Assembly (NCBI GenBank): GCA_049999725.1
Contig: JBNGIS010036459.1
Location: forward strand, 43,996-100,826
Direction of reading: 5' to 3'
DNA: 56,831 nucleotides
From: Haplomitrium mnioides
Lineage: Eukaryota > Marchantiophyta > Haplomitriopsida > Calobryales
Shown in pieces: positions 11,330-21,090 of this stretch; the stretch's first letter is position 1; every line of letters starts with the position of its first letter. Both the position numbers and the translations under genes were made by a program. Under the pieces are notes generated by a model that saw only the letters and a list, made by a program, of their open reading frames with translations, did not search any database and was not told where the DNA came from.

Positions 11330-12535
11330 GGACTAGTTTCACTTCTCCTTCCTTGGATGTAATCTTTGCTTCTAGTTCTTTGGGCTCTTCTTGGTGTTTT
11401 TGGACCTTCTTCAGGGTCTCAATTGTTGTCTCTTCTTCTTCCAATGCATCCAATGCCTCGAGCTGCCTTCTCACGTTGTCTTGCTACTTGGGATAAAACC
11501 ACTTTGGATTGTCTTGTTGGTAATCCTCATCGCTAGGCGATGAGGATCCTGGAGCCGTCCCCCTTCTTAATTTTTTTCTCATTCTTTCGTTGGTTCTTTT
11601 TCTTGGACTTGGCTCCACCTCGGGTTACCACCCTGTAACAATCTTCGGGGGTTGGGGTCTCCCATCTAGGCAGCTCAGCTTCCTCCTCTTCCCTTTTGTG
11701 CTTGACTGCCTCCCCCCTTTCCAATTCTACAAGATTAACTACTGCAAGTGGAGGAGGGTTTATGCTTGTGTTAGAGCCACCTCGACCCTTTGGTTGAAAG
11801 GGAAATTGACATCCACATGGCCCTCCTTTTTTCATTGGAAACACAATGAAGTTGGTTGGCCATAATTGCTCTTCTAGGGCTCAAGACAATTATAGGAAAT
11901 GTGCCCAAGCTGGCCGCAATTCCAACAAACCATAATGGTCGCTCAAGGGGGTCTAGTTACGGCCCACCACTTCCTTGCCCCCAGTCACTCCTGCAGGCCT
12001 GCCAAGCATGGTGCGAGGCCCCCCGCTGATCTGGTGCTCCTCTTTTGGGGCCTCTTCGAGCACATAATCGACTTCTTCCCTCATGAAGTCCGGTGCCTCT
12101 TCCCTCACATAATGGATGGCATTGGTCTATGCAAGGCATTCTTTGGGAGAGTGGCCATGCTTGTTAGACCTGATGCACCACACTCCCACTCGTATGCATG
12201 GGAGCGAGCGACCTTTTGGTTTGATCCCCACCAGAAGGATGTTCATGGCTTTCATCTTGGCGCTTAACTCATCAATTCGATCCTTCCCAATTGGCTTTCT
12301 GCTATGCTCGGGTTGGGGTTCGCCTTTCTTTGATTTCCTCTTTTTGGCCCCTCTTTGGTGATGCAATTCCTGATCCTTGGCTTGCTTCTTTTTGTTGTGC
12401 TCCTCCAAGCTGCTGTTATCTGAAACAACCTCGCTCTCCGAAGTAGATGTGGAGCTCTCGTTTGTCTCTTTTCCGCTGCCTAAAGTGTCCCAAGAATCTT
12501 CAGACTCAAATTTCATTCTTGTTTTCCTTCGGGAG
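11330..12535 (-). pseudogene. element A gag, C-terminal half
   Basis: Gag packages the element RNA. This fragment starts mid-protein at FESEDSWDT, equivalent to an internal point of B and C gag. It holds an acidic/serine-rich stretch, then a first knuckle with its second Cys replaced (CIRSNKHGHSPKEC), a second intact CCHC knuckle (CWNCGQLGHISYNC, about 11,930-11,890) followed by a stop, and a damaged third (CFQ, stop, KKEGHVDVNF). The upstream half is absent because element B's LTR begins at 12,536. Confidence 0.85.
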
Positions 12536-15257
12536 TGTCACGCCCCTTCTTCAGACCTAAACCTCCAAAGGTGCCACTTTGGAAGGCAAGGGTGGACAAA
12601 ACAGGGGATCTGGTTCTTTTATGAGATAGCCCCGCTGCAAGTTATCTCTTTGAGGTCTTAAGGAGTTCCTCTTCACCTTACATGCCTTTCCATTGGTCAA
12701 AAAAATTACTTCAATAGCAATCTTGCTCATTCACACTCAATTCCCAAAGACACACATACATAGACCCAAAATATATGAAGGCAATCTGAAGTATAATTCA
12801 GGAGTCCAAATCTGGACCTAAACACCTTGCGTACAAAATGGGAACAAAACTCAGCATCCGAAATACCACAATGCAATGTTAATAACTCTTAGCCTCTCTT
12901 CGCAGGGTGTTCCTAAGGTCCAAACAAGCCAAAGTATAGATATACTCATGTTGCTAAGTGCTTCTCAGAAAATGCAAGCTGAAATCAAACCTAGCTAATA
13001 CACACATACATAAATACATACACACACACACACACACCCTGCGCTCCACCAAAATGGTATGCCCCTCAATACCACAAGGATTGGCCTTCCCATTAGACTT
13101 ATCTCCTCATCAACTCACAATTCCAATCTTCTTTCAATCTTCCACCCACGCACCCCTTTCGGATAGTTTTTCAACTTCCCTCATGAGAAGCCCTGAATTT
13201 TCTTCCTCAAGCTCAAAAGAGGTCTTCTATAACTTCCACCTCTGAAAGACAGTCCTTTCAATTGTTGGCCACACACTCCACTCTGAAACCTTGAAGGGAT
13301 CTTCTTCGTAGTGCACGGGCACTAATGTGACCACTCCGCTCTTGGCTCCACTTAAGAGATTAGACCAAAAACACACTCCGAGCATCTTGGGATTGATGCT
13401 CTTGCATAGATGATGTTGAGACGACTCCAAGATCCCCCCTTGGTAGCCTCTCATGAAATAAAGATAGATAGAATCCCCTTTAGCTTCACATATTGATTCA
13501 CCTCCTAATGTTGGTCCACCCGTAGAAGTGAGTTCACCTGAAATGCCCGAGCCTCTAGAGCTACCCACCCAACGATTCTTGGTGCCCCTCCAGTCCACCT
13601 CCACCCTTGCTAGCCCCTTGCACGAGTCCACTCCCTTCACGTAAATCTTCACTAGAATTCTTTCTTCCTTACCTCGTTGTGTTTTCCTGTCTCGAGATCA
13701 CGTGCGCGTCTCTAGTGTGCATACACATCAACATGTTCAACTTTGCTGCACATCAATCTATACCCGTCGCACCTTGGCCTCCTACGTGTCTATTTCACTT
13801 CAAAGTGGTTGTTTTTCCCGTTAGTCATGGGCTTCAGATGCGGCGACACCTGTCCTGACTATTTGTAGAATGATCCAAGTTTAACGGTCAAATCCGAGGT
13901 TCCCGAGGTTAGGTCCAAAATTTTCCGCAGACTGGTGTGTCCGAAGAATTCCATGAAATGAAGTCCAAGGAACCGTAGACAAGTCCAAAGAGAACTGCAA
14001 AACCCTAGAGTCCAAAGTTGACCACTCCATCCGAAGTTGACTGCGGACCCGATCTGAAGAATTCCTCTGACTAGTGAGTCCAAAGATTCCCACAGACTCA
14101 TGAGTTCGAAGTTATCTTTTCTCCACAGTCGCCATCCAACGCCGTCTTCAACCTAAAAGTTGGACCACCGTACTGACCTTAGTTCCGAAGTTGACTGTGG
14201 ACCCAATCCAAAGGATTCCTCGGACTTGGAAGTCCAAAGAAAACCTCGTAACCAATGAGCCCACAATTGACTTGGTTCCTCAAGGCGTCATCCAACGCCG
14301 CTTTCCAAGTGGAAGTTGGACTGCCCTCGGACCCTTGGTTTCTAGGTTGACCAATGAACTACGGAGTCTGAAGCCAACTACAAAACTTTGAATCTGAGGT
14401 TTTCCACAGAATGGGACTCCAAAGATGACCTGACCTAAAGGGGCCATGTCCGCACATTCCTTCATAAATGCCTCCGACCTCCCCTTCTTCCGAGACTTTC
14501 TTCGATACCGCCGAGAAGATTTTCGGGAGTCCAAAAAGGATCCGGGTCCTAGTGAGGCCCATCCATGTCGAGGGAAACATAGTGTCCCTCAATCCCTAGC
14601 TTGTCGCTGCCTCAGGCGGATCTTTGCTTTTGCGCTTCATCCTCCAACCGTTGCACCTGAAAATTCACGCTACATCCTTTCACCTTGCCTGCGGTCCGTT
14701 CCATCTACTATCAATCCTTGATTCCTGTCCCTCACTCTTGGTCCCTCTCATATGGTCCCCGATCTTTCTTTGCTTCTGAGGTCACTCTTCCTTCCACTTC
14801 TCTGCTTATTGCTTTTGGCGCAGGTTTCGTTCCTTCCTGCCCTGGCTCTGATCCCCGCATTTCGATGATGCTCATAGAATCTCTTCCACTTGCACCGGAT
14901 CTGGAGTACTTCGATGCTCTTGGAGTATCCCCTTGCCTTAGAAGTTGAAAACTGCTCCGACAATGCTATAAATTCCTTCATTTTTTTAGTAGTGTCCCAA
15001 TTCGCTGGTTGATATAACTCCTCTTTTAATTGCAAAGCAACCCGATGAGTACCTTCTTCTGCTAGCCTCTCTTCCTTCCCGGACACGGTCCCAATTCCAC
15101 TCCTCGGATTGGATGGTCTATGCGATTCGCTCTTACTCACTGATATGAGTTGATGTGTTGCTTCCGGGGTACCTTAACACTTACGAGAGGAGAATTGCTT
15201 CAGTGTCACTTTCGATTCCAATGACTCTTCTATAGCACCTCATGTCACTAACTGACA
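12536..15257 (-). repeat. element B 3' LTR
   Basis: A 2,722 bp LTR running from TGTCACGCCCC at 12,536 to ACTGACA at 15,257, next to a polypurine tract. It is close in length to element A's LTR (2,662 bp) and shares its terminal blocks and GC-rich middle, but the two have diverged substantially. The 5 bp outside the left end are GGGAG, which is A gag sequence. A short CA-repeat lies at 13,018-13,037. Confidence 0.8.
13862..14430. repeat. degenerate module array with W-box-like cores in LTR B
   Basis: Recurring phrases CCGAAGTTGACT, GAATTCC, GAGTCCAAAGATTCC and CCATCCAACGCCG followed by GTTGGACC appear two or three times each. TTGACY cores occur about five times in roughly 560 bp. The block at 14,281-14,321 aligns in inverted orientation with the tandem units in element C's LTRs (about 31 of 41 positions against the reverse of 50,666-50,706). 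Confidence 0.65.
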
Positions 15258-15272
15258 TAACTCCCTCTTTTA
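15258..15272 (-). other. polypurine tract of element B
   Basis: The minus strand reads AAAAGAGGGAGTTA directly before TGTCAG, matching the tract of element A with one A/G change. It marks the inner edge of the 3' LTR. Confidence 0.8.
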
Positions 15273-15459
15273 GTGTGAAGCTTCTCCACGAACACCCTCC
15301 TCCATTCCACTCTGCTAGTTGCATCTTCCAAAGTGGCTGCTGCCTAGCTAGGTACAAAATTGTCGTAGCACAAATGCAACACACTCACACCCTCACACAC
15401 TCACCCCTACCGAACTGGAACCTTTTTTTTGTTTTTTTTCTTAATTGGTCGATCGTGGA

Positions 15460-16642
15460 TCCTTCTCCCCCCATCTTCCTCCTTGTTTACATACCTTTTG
15501 AGGCGGTCAAAATGTACTCAATTTGCGAATCACTACCCCTCCAATATTTCCAACTACGTGGACCCATTTCTATGCAACCTTCTTAACACCAAGGGTCCCA
15601 TCCACCTTGTGTGTAATTTCCCTCGGAAGTGTACAAATCAATTGTCGTATAACAACACTTGATCTCCCTTACAAAGATTCGTCGGTTTGAGACCCTTGTC
15701 ATGTTGCTTCTTTAACAATCTTTGGTGGTGCTCCAATCACTCGTGGGCTTGCTCTCTTGTCTCCTCTAAGCTTTCCAGCAGATACAGTCTTTCCCTCCTG
15801 CTTTGATCTTTTGTCATCCTCTCTTCCTCCATTAGCCTTCGAATAGGCACTTCGTACTCCATTGGTACCAGGGCGTGTTGTCTAAAGACTAAGAAATAGG
15901 GACAGTGGCCAGTGGTGGTTTTATATGCCAAGTTATATGCATGTGTCGCTCCCAACAACTTGAGGTCCAAGTTAGCCATGTTTGCTACCACCGTCTTGTT
16001 GAGGATCTTGCCCATGATCCCGTTTGCCCTCTTTGTGAGCCCGTTTGCGTTTGGATGATAAGACATTGTGCGGCGGTGCTTGATCACGTACCTTGAGGTC
16101 TGGTCCTTGATCACCTGATTGATGAAGTGGGTGCCTTGGTCACTCACAAGCTCTAGCAGTGGCCCAAACCTGGAAAACATTTGCTCATACAAGAAGGCAA
16201 CCATCGTTTTGGCATCATCCTTCCAAGTGGCTCTGGCTTCAACCCACTTAGTGGTGTAATCAATGGCCAGCAGAATGTACCTATTGCCTCTTTGGGTTGA
16301 TGGTGCAATCAGCCCGATGAAATCTATGCCCCATTTTTCAAATGGTGATAGGGGGATAATTGGAACCAAGGGGTGATGCTGGTTGGTCACTGGTTTTCAT
16401 GTCCTCCGACAAGCATAGCATCTCTTCACACAAAAGTGCACATCCTTGTGCAACGTTGGCCACAAGTACCCTACATCCAAAATTTTCCTTACCGTGGCAT
16501 ACGTTGCGAAGTGGCCCCCCACCTCCTCTCCGTGCAAGACTTGCATTACTACCGTGGTTTGGTCCTGCTCCAAGCACCTTCTAATCATACCATCATAGCC
16601 CCGCTTATGCAACACCCCTTTCACTAGAGGATACGGTTTCAT
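15460..16642 (-). pseudogene. element B integrase remnant
   Basis: The zinc-binding region (VLHGEEVGGHFA, then CVKRCYAC) is followed by a largely open 217-codon frame (16,390-15,737) covering the core and running towards the GPF/Y tail. The first catalytic Asp is kept (LLAIDYTTKW), as is the second (LVSDQGTHF). The catalytic Glu is Lys (NGLTKRAN, about 16,036), a G-to-A transition. The tail towards 15,460 contains stops. This is the most readable integrase of the A/B pair but it lacks an essential residue. Confidence 0.85.
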
Positions 16643-16786
16643 CCTTCAGAGGAACATTGCAACTTCCTCTCTACTACTGCCCTTCGTAATTTATGTTGAC
16701 CTAAGAAATTCGATTATGTCGGCATAATCCGTGAGCTTTCAAGCTCTAACCTGGAACAGATCCTCATCTAGGAAATCATCATTTAC

Positions 16787-17190
16787 CTACTCTAGGTTGA
16801 TTGGTCCAGCCACTCGTGAGAAGAAATTGGCATTGCTGTGTTTTTTCCTAGGTTTGATTCGCGCTTCAAAATCAAACTCCTTGAGGAGAAGCATCCACCT
16901 CGCAATTCGGCATATCACATTAGGCTTATTCACTAGATACTTGAGAGCATTGTGATCAGTGTGAAAGATGACCTTGTAATGCAAAAGGTAATGCTTGAAT
17001 TTTTTCAAGGCACAGATGATCTCCAAGGCCTCCCAATCGGTGGCAAAGTAAATTTTCTCCACTGGGGCCAATAACCTGATGGCAAAGTAAATGGGGTGGT
17101 CCATGCTATTCTCATCTGTCTAGCTTAATACTGCTCCAATATAGAAGCTGGACACATCGATCATGACATGGAATTCCGATCCCCAGCTGA
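16787..17190 (-). pseudogene. element B RNase H remnant
   Basis: It starts at FHVMIDVSSFYIGAVLS, where the Asp is the first ligand. It continues through HPIYFAIRLL, EKIYFATDWEALEI (Glu and Asp kept) and HTDHNALKYLVNK (Asp kept), and is mostly open over 105 codons. All visible catalytic acids are intact, unlike C, D and R. It sits between RT and the integrase zinc region. Confidence 0.8.
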
Positions 17191-18150
17191 GCGGCACAAG
17201 TGTGGGGGAACTTGCTAGTCGTCTCTTCAATTCATGGAAGCTCTCTAGCCTCTTGGGGGTGGCTTCAAATGTGCTGCCCCCCTTTGTCATTTCCGTGAGA
17301 GGTAAGGCCACATAGGCAAACTGATCAATGAATCTCCGATAGTATCCCACACACCTCAAGAAGCCTTGCACCTCCTTTAGGTTGGTGGAAAATCACACAT
17401 TCATCTAGATTGCAATCTTTTCCTGGTCTACCTCAATACCTTGACTAGAAATTCTGTGCCCAAGGAGTATCCCTTCACTCTCCACAAGCACTTTCCTATG
17501 TTCAACCTCAGCCTTGTTTCTCGGCATCATTGGACGGTGAGTCTCACATCCCGCTCATGATTGCAGAGCTTCTCATATACCACAAAATCCTCGATAAAGA
17601 TCTCCAGAAATTTCTTGAGGTAATCGTGGAAAATGTTCATCATCATCTACTGAAAGGTTCTTGGTGCGTTGTAGAGTCCGAAAGGCATCCTTCAGAAGGC
17701 AAACACCCCCCATTCCGTAGTGAATGCAGTCTTCAACTAATCCTCCTCTCAGATCCAGTTCAGATTGTATCCCGAATATCCATACAAGAAGTTGTAGACT
17801 TCTTGTCCTGCAACCAAATTCAGCACCCCATTTGTGAATGGCAATGGGTAGTGGTCCTTTTTTGTGGCCTCATGTAGCTTTTGGAAATCTTGGCACAATT
17901 GGATCTTCCGTTCTCCATCCTACTCGACCTTCTTGGGCACCACCACCAACCGAGACACCCATTCACTATTCAAAATCGGGTAAATGAAATCTCCCTTCAG
18001 TAATTTATCAATTTCCTCCTTCACCAGCAAGGAGAATCGGGGGTTCATCCATCAAGATGCCTATGTACAAGAGGCTATCCTTGATCAGTTGGTTCCAAGT
18101 CAATTCTGTGTTCCTCCAATTCCTTGGGAGTCCCTCAGGACTCCTTTCAG
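17191..18150 (-). pseudogene. element B reverse transcriptase remnant, patched
   Basis: RT blocks are recognisable, including GFLRCVGYYRRFIDQFAYV after the active site. The active-site box reads FIED (about 17,586-17,597): the first catalytic Asp is Glu. Frames are broken. Near the N-terminus, where relatives have the QYRLNP region, a 25 bp stretch (18,064-18,088) is an exact copy of protease sequence from the same element. Confidence 0.8.
18064..18088 (-). repeat. 25 bp copy of protease sequence inside RT
   Basis: 18,064-18,088 is identical to 19,148-19,172 in the same orientation; flanking TTGG versus CTGG extends the match. In the protease region the segment is native: it encodes KDSLLYKRK there and aligns with A, C and E. 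In RT it replaces native sequence. Confidence 0.85.
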
Positions 18151-18212
18151 ATCCACACGGCTCCAAGCCAAGGCATTGCTGAAATTGGTAAGGAGATGGG
18201 TGATTGCTCACT

Positions 18213-18880
18213 CTAATGCTTCGGGTAAATCAGAGCCAATGTGGAACTTCTGTCCCTCCTAAACAACCAATTGTTTGTGCTGAGACTCTCGCAATGCCCC
18301 CACCTTGTTCCTCCATTGTGCACTGCCTTCTTGCATCGGAGTCGCCAATCGCAATCCCCCTTCCACTTGGAGAGACTCTTCAGACTTTTCTGGTTCTTCC
18401 TCTTGCATCCAATGAGACACTTTGGACCTCTTTTTTCTTCCAGCCTTAGTGTCCTCATCCCTTGCAAGATATTCGGTGGATCTCCTCAGACTGTGCTTTG
18501 TCTCCGTGCACTCTGCTAGCTCAATCTAGTTAACAGACACCACTTCTCCTCCGGACAAATCCTCCTCCGTGGTCTCACTGACTATTTGGACCTAGTAGTG
18601 GTACTCCGATTCTTCCTCCTCTTTGGACCACTCACTATCATATTTTTCTTTTGCTTGCGTCTCTTCCAAATGCGGGACTTGTCCATAGTGAACCACTATT
18701 TTTTGAGGACCAAACACCAAGGTTGAATTCCTCCAATTGTGTAGAACTCGGGCTCCATACAGCCATGGTCTTTCAATTAGCACTAGGTAGCGAGAGGCTC
18801 TAGCTGGGCTTATGACAAGGTAATTCAATTTGAATTCCTTACCGCCGATGAAAGTGGGTACTCAAAGTAGAGAGCCTAAC
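18213..18880 (-). pseudogene. element B protease-RT linker
   Basis: This is the equivalent of the linker in A. It carries KIVVHYGQVPHLEETQ, the acidic block YDSEWSKEEEES, and one copy (not three) of the PKCLIGCKRKNQ unit near 18,410-18,440. Stops interrupt it. It is useful mainly as the single-copy reference for the triplication in A. Confidence 0.7.
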
Positions 18881-18908
18881 GATTTCACTCGAGAACCATC
18901 TGCCAACC

Positions 18909-19208
18909 TCATGATCTTGGTAGTGGGTTGGAATTCTCTGAATCCCAATTTGTAAGCGGTCTCCTCCACCATGATGTTGACCCATGCCCCTCCATGAGCA
19001 CTAGCGACAACATGCACCTCGCTATCAAAATGTCAATCTTCGGGGCTTCTTTATCCTCACACATCAATTGCAGGTATGCTTGAGCTCCTACACGAGGTAA
19101 CCTCCTTCTCCTCTTGGCTCCCATTAGTGATTCCCTAAGCTTTCGTTTGTACAAGAGGCTATCCTTGATCAGCTGGCCCACTGTGGTCATGACGGGGCAA
19201 TCTCTCAT
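18909..19208 (-). pseudogene. element B aspartic protease remnant
   Basis: Homologous to the proteases of A, C and E through VGQLIKDSLLYKRKLRESLMG and DKEAPKIDILIARCMLS. The frame slips just before the active site, so the D-G-G-A-G box is lost in the continuing frame. It is therefore inactive. It is the donor of the 25 bp patch found in RT. Confidence 0.75.
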
Positions 19209-19499
19209 GTCTACTGAGATGCTGTAAGGGACTAGCTTGACTTCTCCATTTGGGGCTGTGATCTTTACCCCTGTGTCTCTGGGCTCTCCTTGTTGTTTTC
19301 AGACCTCCTTTAAGGTCTCGATCGCTGCTTGCTCTTCTTCCAATGCCTCTAGTGTCTTCAGCTTCTTCCTCATATGGTTTTGCTGTTTGGGATAAAACCA
19401 CTTTGGATTGTCCCATTGGTAATCTGAATTGCTACATAATGAGGATGCTTGAGCCATCCTTTTCTTCCCTTTCTGCTCACTCTTCCGCTGGCTCTTCTT

Positions 19500-21090
19500 C
19501 TTGGACTTAGTTTTTGCTCAAGTTACCACCCGATAGCATTCTTCAGGGGTTGGGGTCTCCCATCCAGGCAGCTCAGCTTCTTCCTCCTTCTCTTGGGGGA
19601 TTGTCTCCTCCCTCTCCAAGGCTATTAGATTGATTACCACGGGTGGAGGAGGGTTTGTGATGGTGCTAGGGGTTGCGTCGAGCTTCGGTTGAGAGGGCAA
19701 TTAACTGCCATATGCCCCTCTTTTTTGTATTGGAAACACAATGCTGGTGGTTGGCCACAACCGCTCTTCCGAAGCTCAAGATAGTTGGAGGAAATATGCC
19801 CTGGTTGGCCACAATTCCAATATACCATGATGGTCATCCGATGTGGTCTATTTGCAGCCCACTGAATGCCTTGTCGTTCACTCACCCTTGTAGGCCTACC
19901 AAGCATGGTGCAAGGTCCCCCGCTGATCTGATGCACTGTCTTAGAGGCTTCCTATAGCAAGTAATTGACCTCCTCCCTCATGAAATCCGGTGCCTCTTCT
20001 CGCATGTAATGCATGGCATTGTTCTCTGTCGGGCATTCTTGAATAGAGTGGCTATGCTTGTTGCATCTTATGCACCACACTTCGACTCGCCTGGTTGGGA
20101 GCAAGAGAGCTTCTGGTTTGATCCCTACTAGGAGAATATTCATCGCCTCCATCTTTGCACTCAGCTCATCAATCCGATCCCTCCCTTCTAGTTTTTTGCT
20201 TGAATCGGGTTCGAGTTCACCCCTCTTGGATTTCCCTTTCTTGGCCCCTCTGTGGTGATGCACTTCTCGCTCCTTGGCTTGCTTCTTTCTTTTTTGATCT
20301 TTTCTCTTTTTCTCCTTTCGGGAAGCCCGTTTTTCCTTCGAGTTGCTGCTGTCTGAATCACCCTCTCTCTCCGAGGTGGACATGGAACTCTCATCCATCT
20401 CCTCTTCGATGTCATAAGTGTCCAAAGAGTCTTCGGACTCATACTTTGTTCTTGTCTTCCTTCGGGAGCTAGTGATCACAGCCTTGACATGAGACTTAGT
20501 TGCATTAACCGCCTCCTCTAGGGTCTGAGGGTCTGTGTGCCCTACCCAAGTCCCTATTCCTCTAGTCAGGGTTGTGAGGAACCATGCTATCAACATTCCA
20601 TCAGTGGTCGTTGGATTCAACTTCTGAGCTACCTTTTTGAACCTTTGCAGGAATCTCCTCATAGATTTCTTTTTCTTCATCATGAGCTGACCCATCTTGA
20701 TCAATGCCTTAGTTTCCTCGCCGATCCTATAAAATTCAGCAATGAATGCAGCCTTGAATGCTCCCCAGTTTCTTTTAACATTTGTGAGGCAGATCCTTGT
20801 ATGAGGGTTGTGCCTCTCCCTTTGGGACTGCGTGCAGGATGCCGATCTTAACATGGCTCTCCCTATTTGCTGCTGCGGTATTCTCCAGATTGTCAAGCAA
20901 GGCATTGAAGTCGTCGTCGTTCTTTGGACGCCCTTTGAAGGACTTGTACTTGAATTTGCCTCTCAGTCTGAAAGGCGGTACCGAGTTGGCCATCACAACA
21001 CTTGGCAAGGCCAACTCCACCTACAAGTCGATCTCCCCTTCCACTTTTCCTCAACAAACTCACACGAGGTGCTCTGTTCCCCATAACTTT
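19500..21090 (-). pseudogene. element B gag remnant
   Basis: The N-terminal block (MANSVPPFRLRGKFKYKSF, about 20,990-20,930) is followed by a frameshift and then a 317-codon open frame (20,905-19,952). That frame holds the gag core, with WGAFKAAFIAEFYRIGEE and MRRFLQRFKKVAQKLNP, a long acidic/serine then basic stretch, and a first CCHC knuckle (CIRCNKHSHSIQEC). The second knuckle has lost its first and last Cys to Tyr (YWNCGQPGHISSNY), and the third lost its second Cys to Tyr (CFQYKKEGHMAVNC). Leader similarity to C ends near 21,060-21,090. Confidence 0.85.

Larger units (their letters stand above)
4637..12535 (-). mobile_element. Ty3/gypsy element A, 5' part lost
   Basis: On the minus strand the order is gag C-terminus, protease, RT, RNase H, integrase, polypurine tract, 3' LTR, which is the Ty3/gypsy order. 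The 5' LTR and the N-terminal half of gag are missing because element B's LTR begins inside gag at 12,536. All reading frames carry stops and frameshifts. Its LTR and proteins are closest to element B, so A and B form one subfamily. Elements C, D and E are more distant relatives. Confidence 0.85.
12536..21090 (-). mobile_element. Ty3/gypsy element B, inserted in element A, 5' LTR missing
   Basis: A second copy of the A subfamily on the same strand, with gag, protease, linker, RT, RNase H, integrase, polypurine tract and 3' LTR. The outer end of its 3' LTR falls inside A's gag at a point where B's own gag reads on uninterrupted, so B inserted into A. Homology to gag-leader sequence ends near 21,060-21,090. 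No LTR follows, so the 5' LTR and the displaced half of A were deleted or lie elsewhere. Confidence 0.8.
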
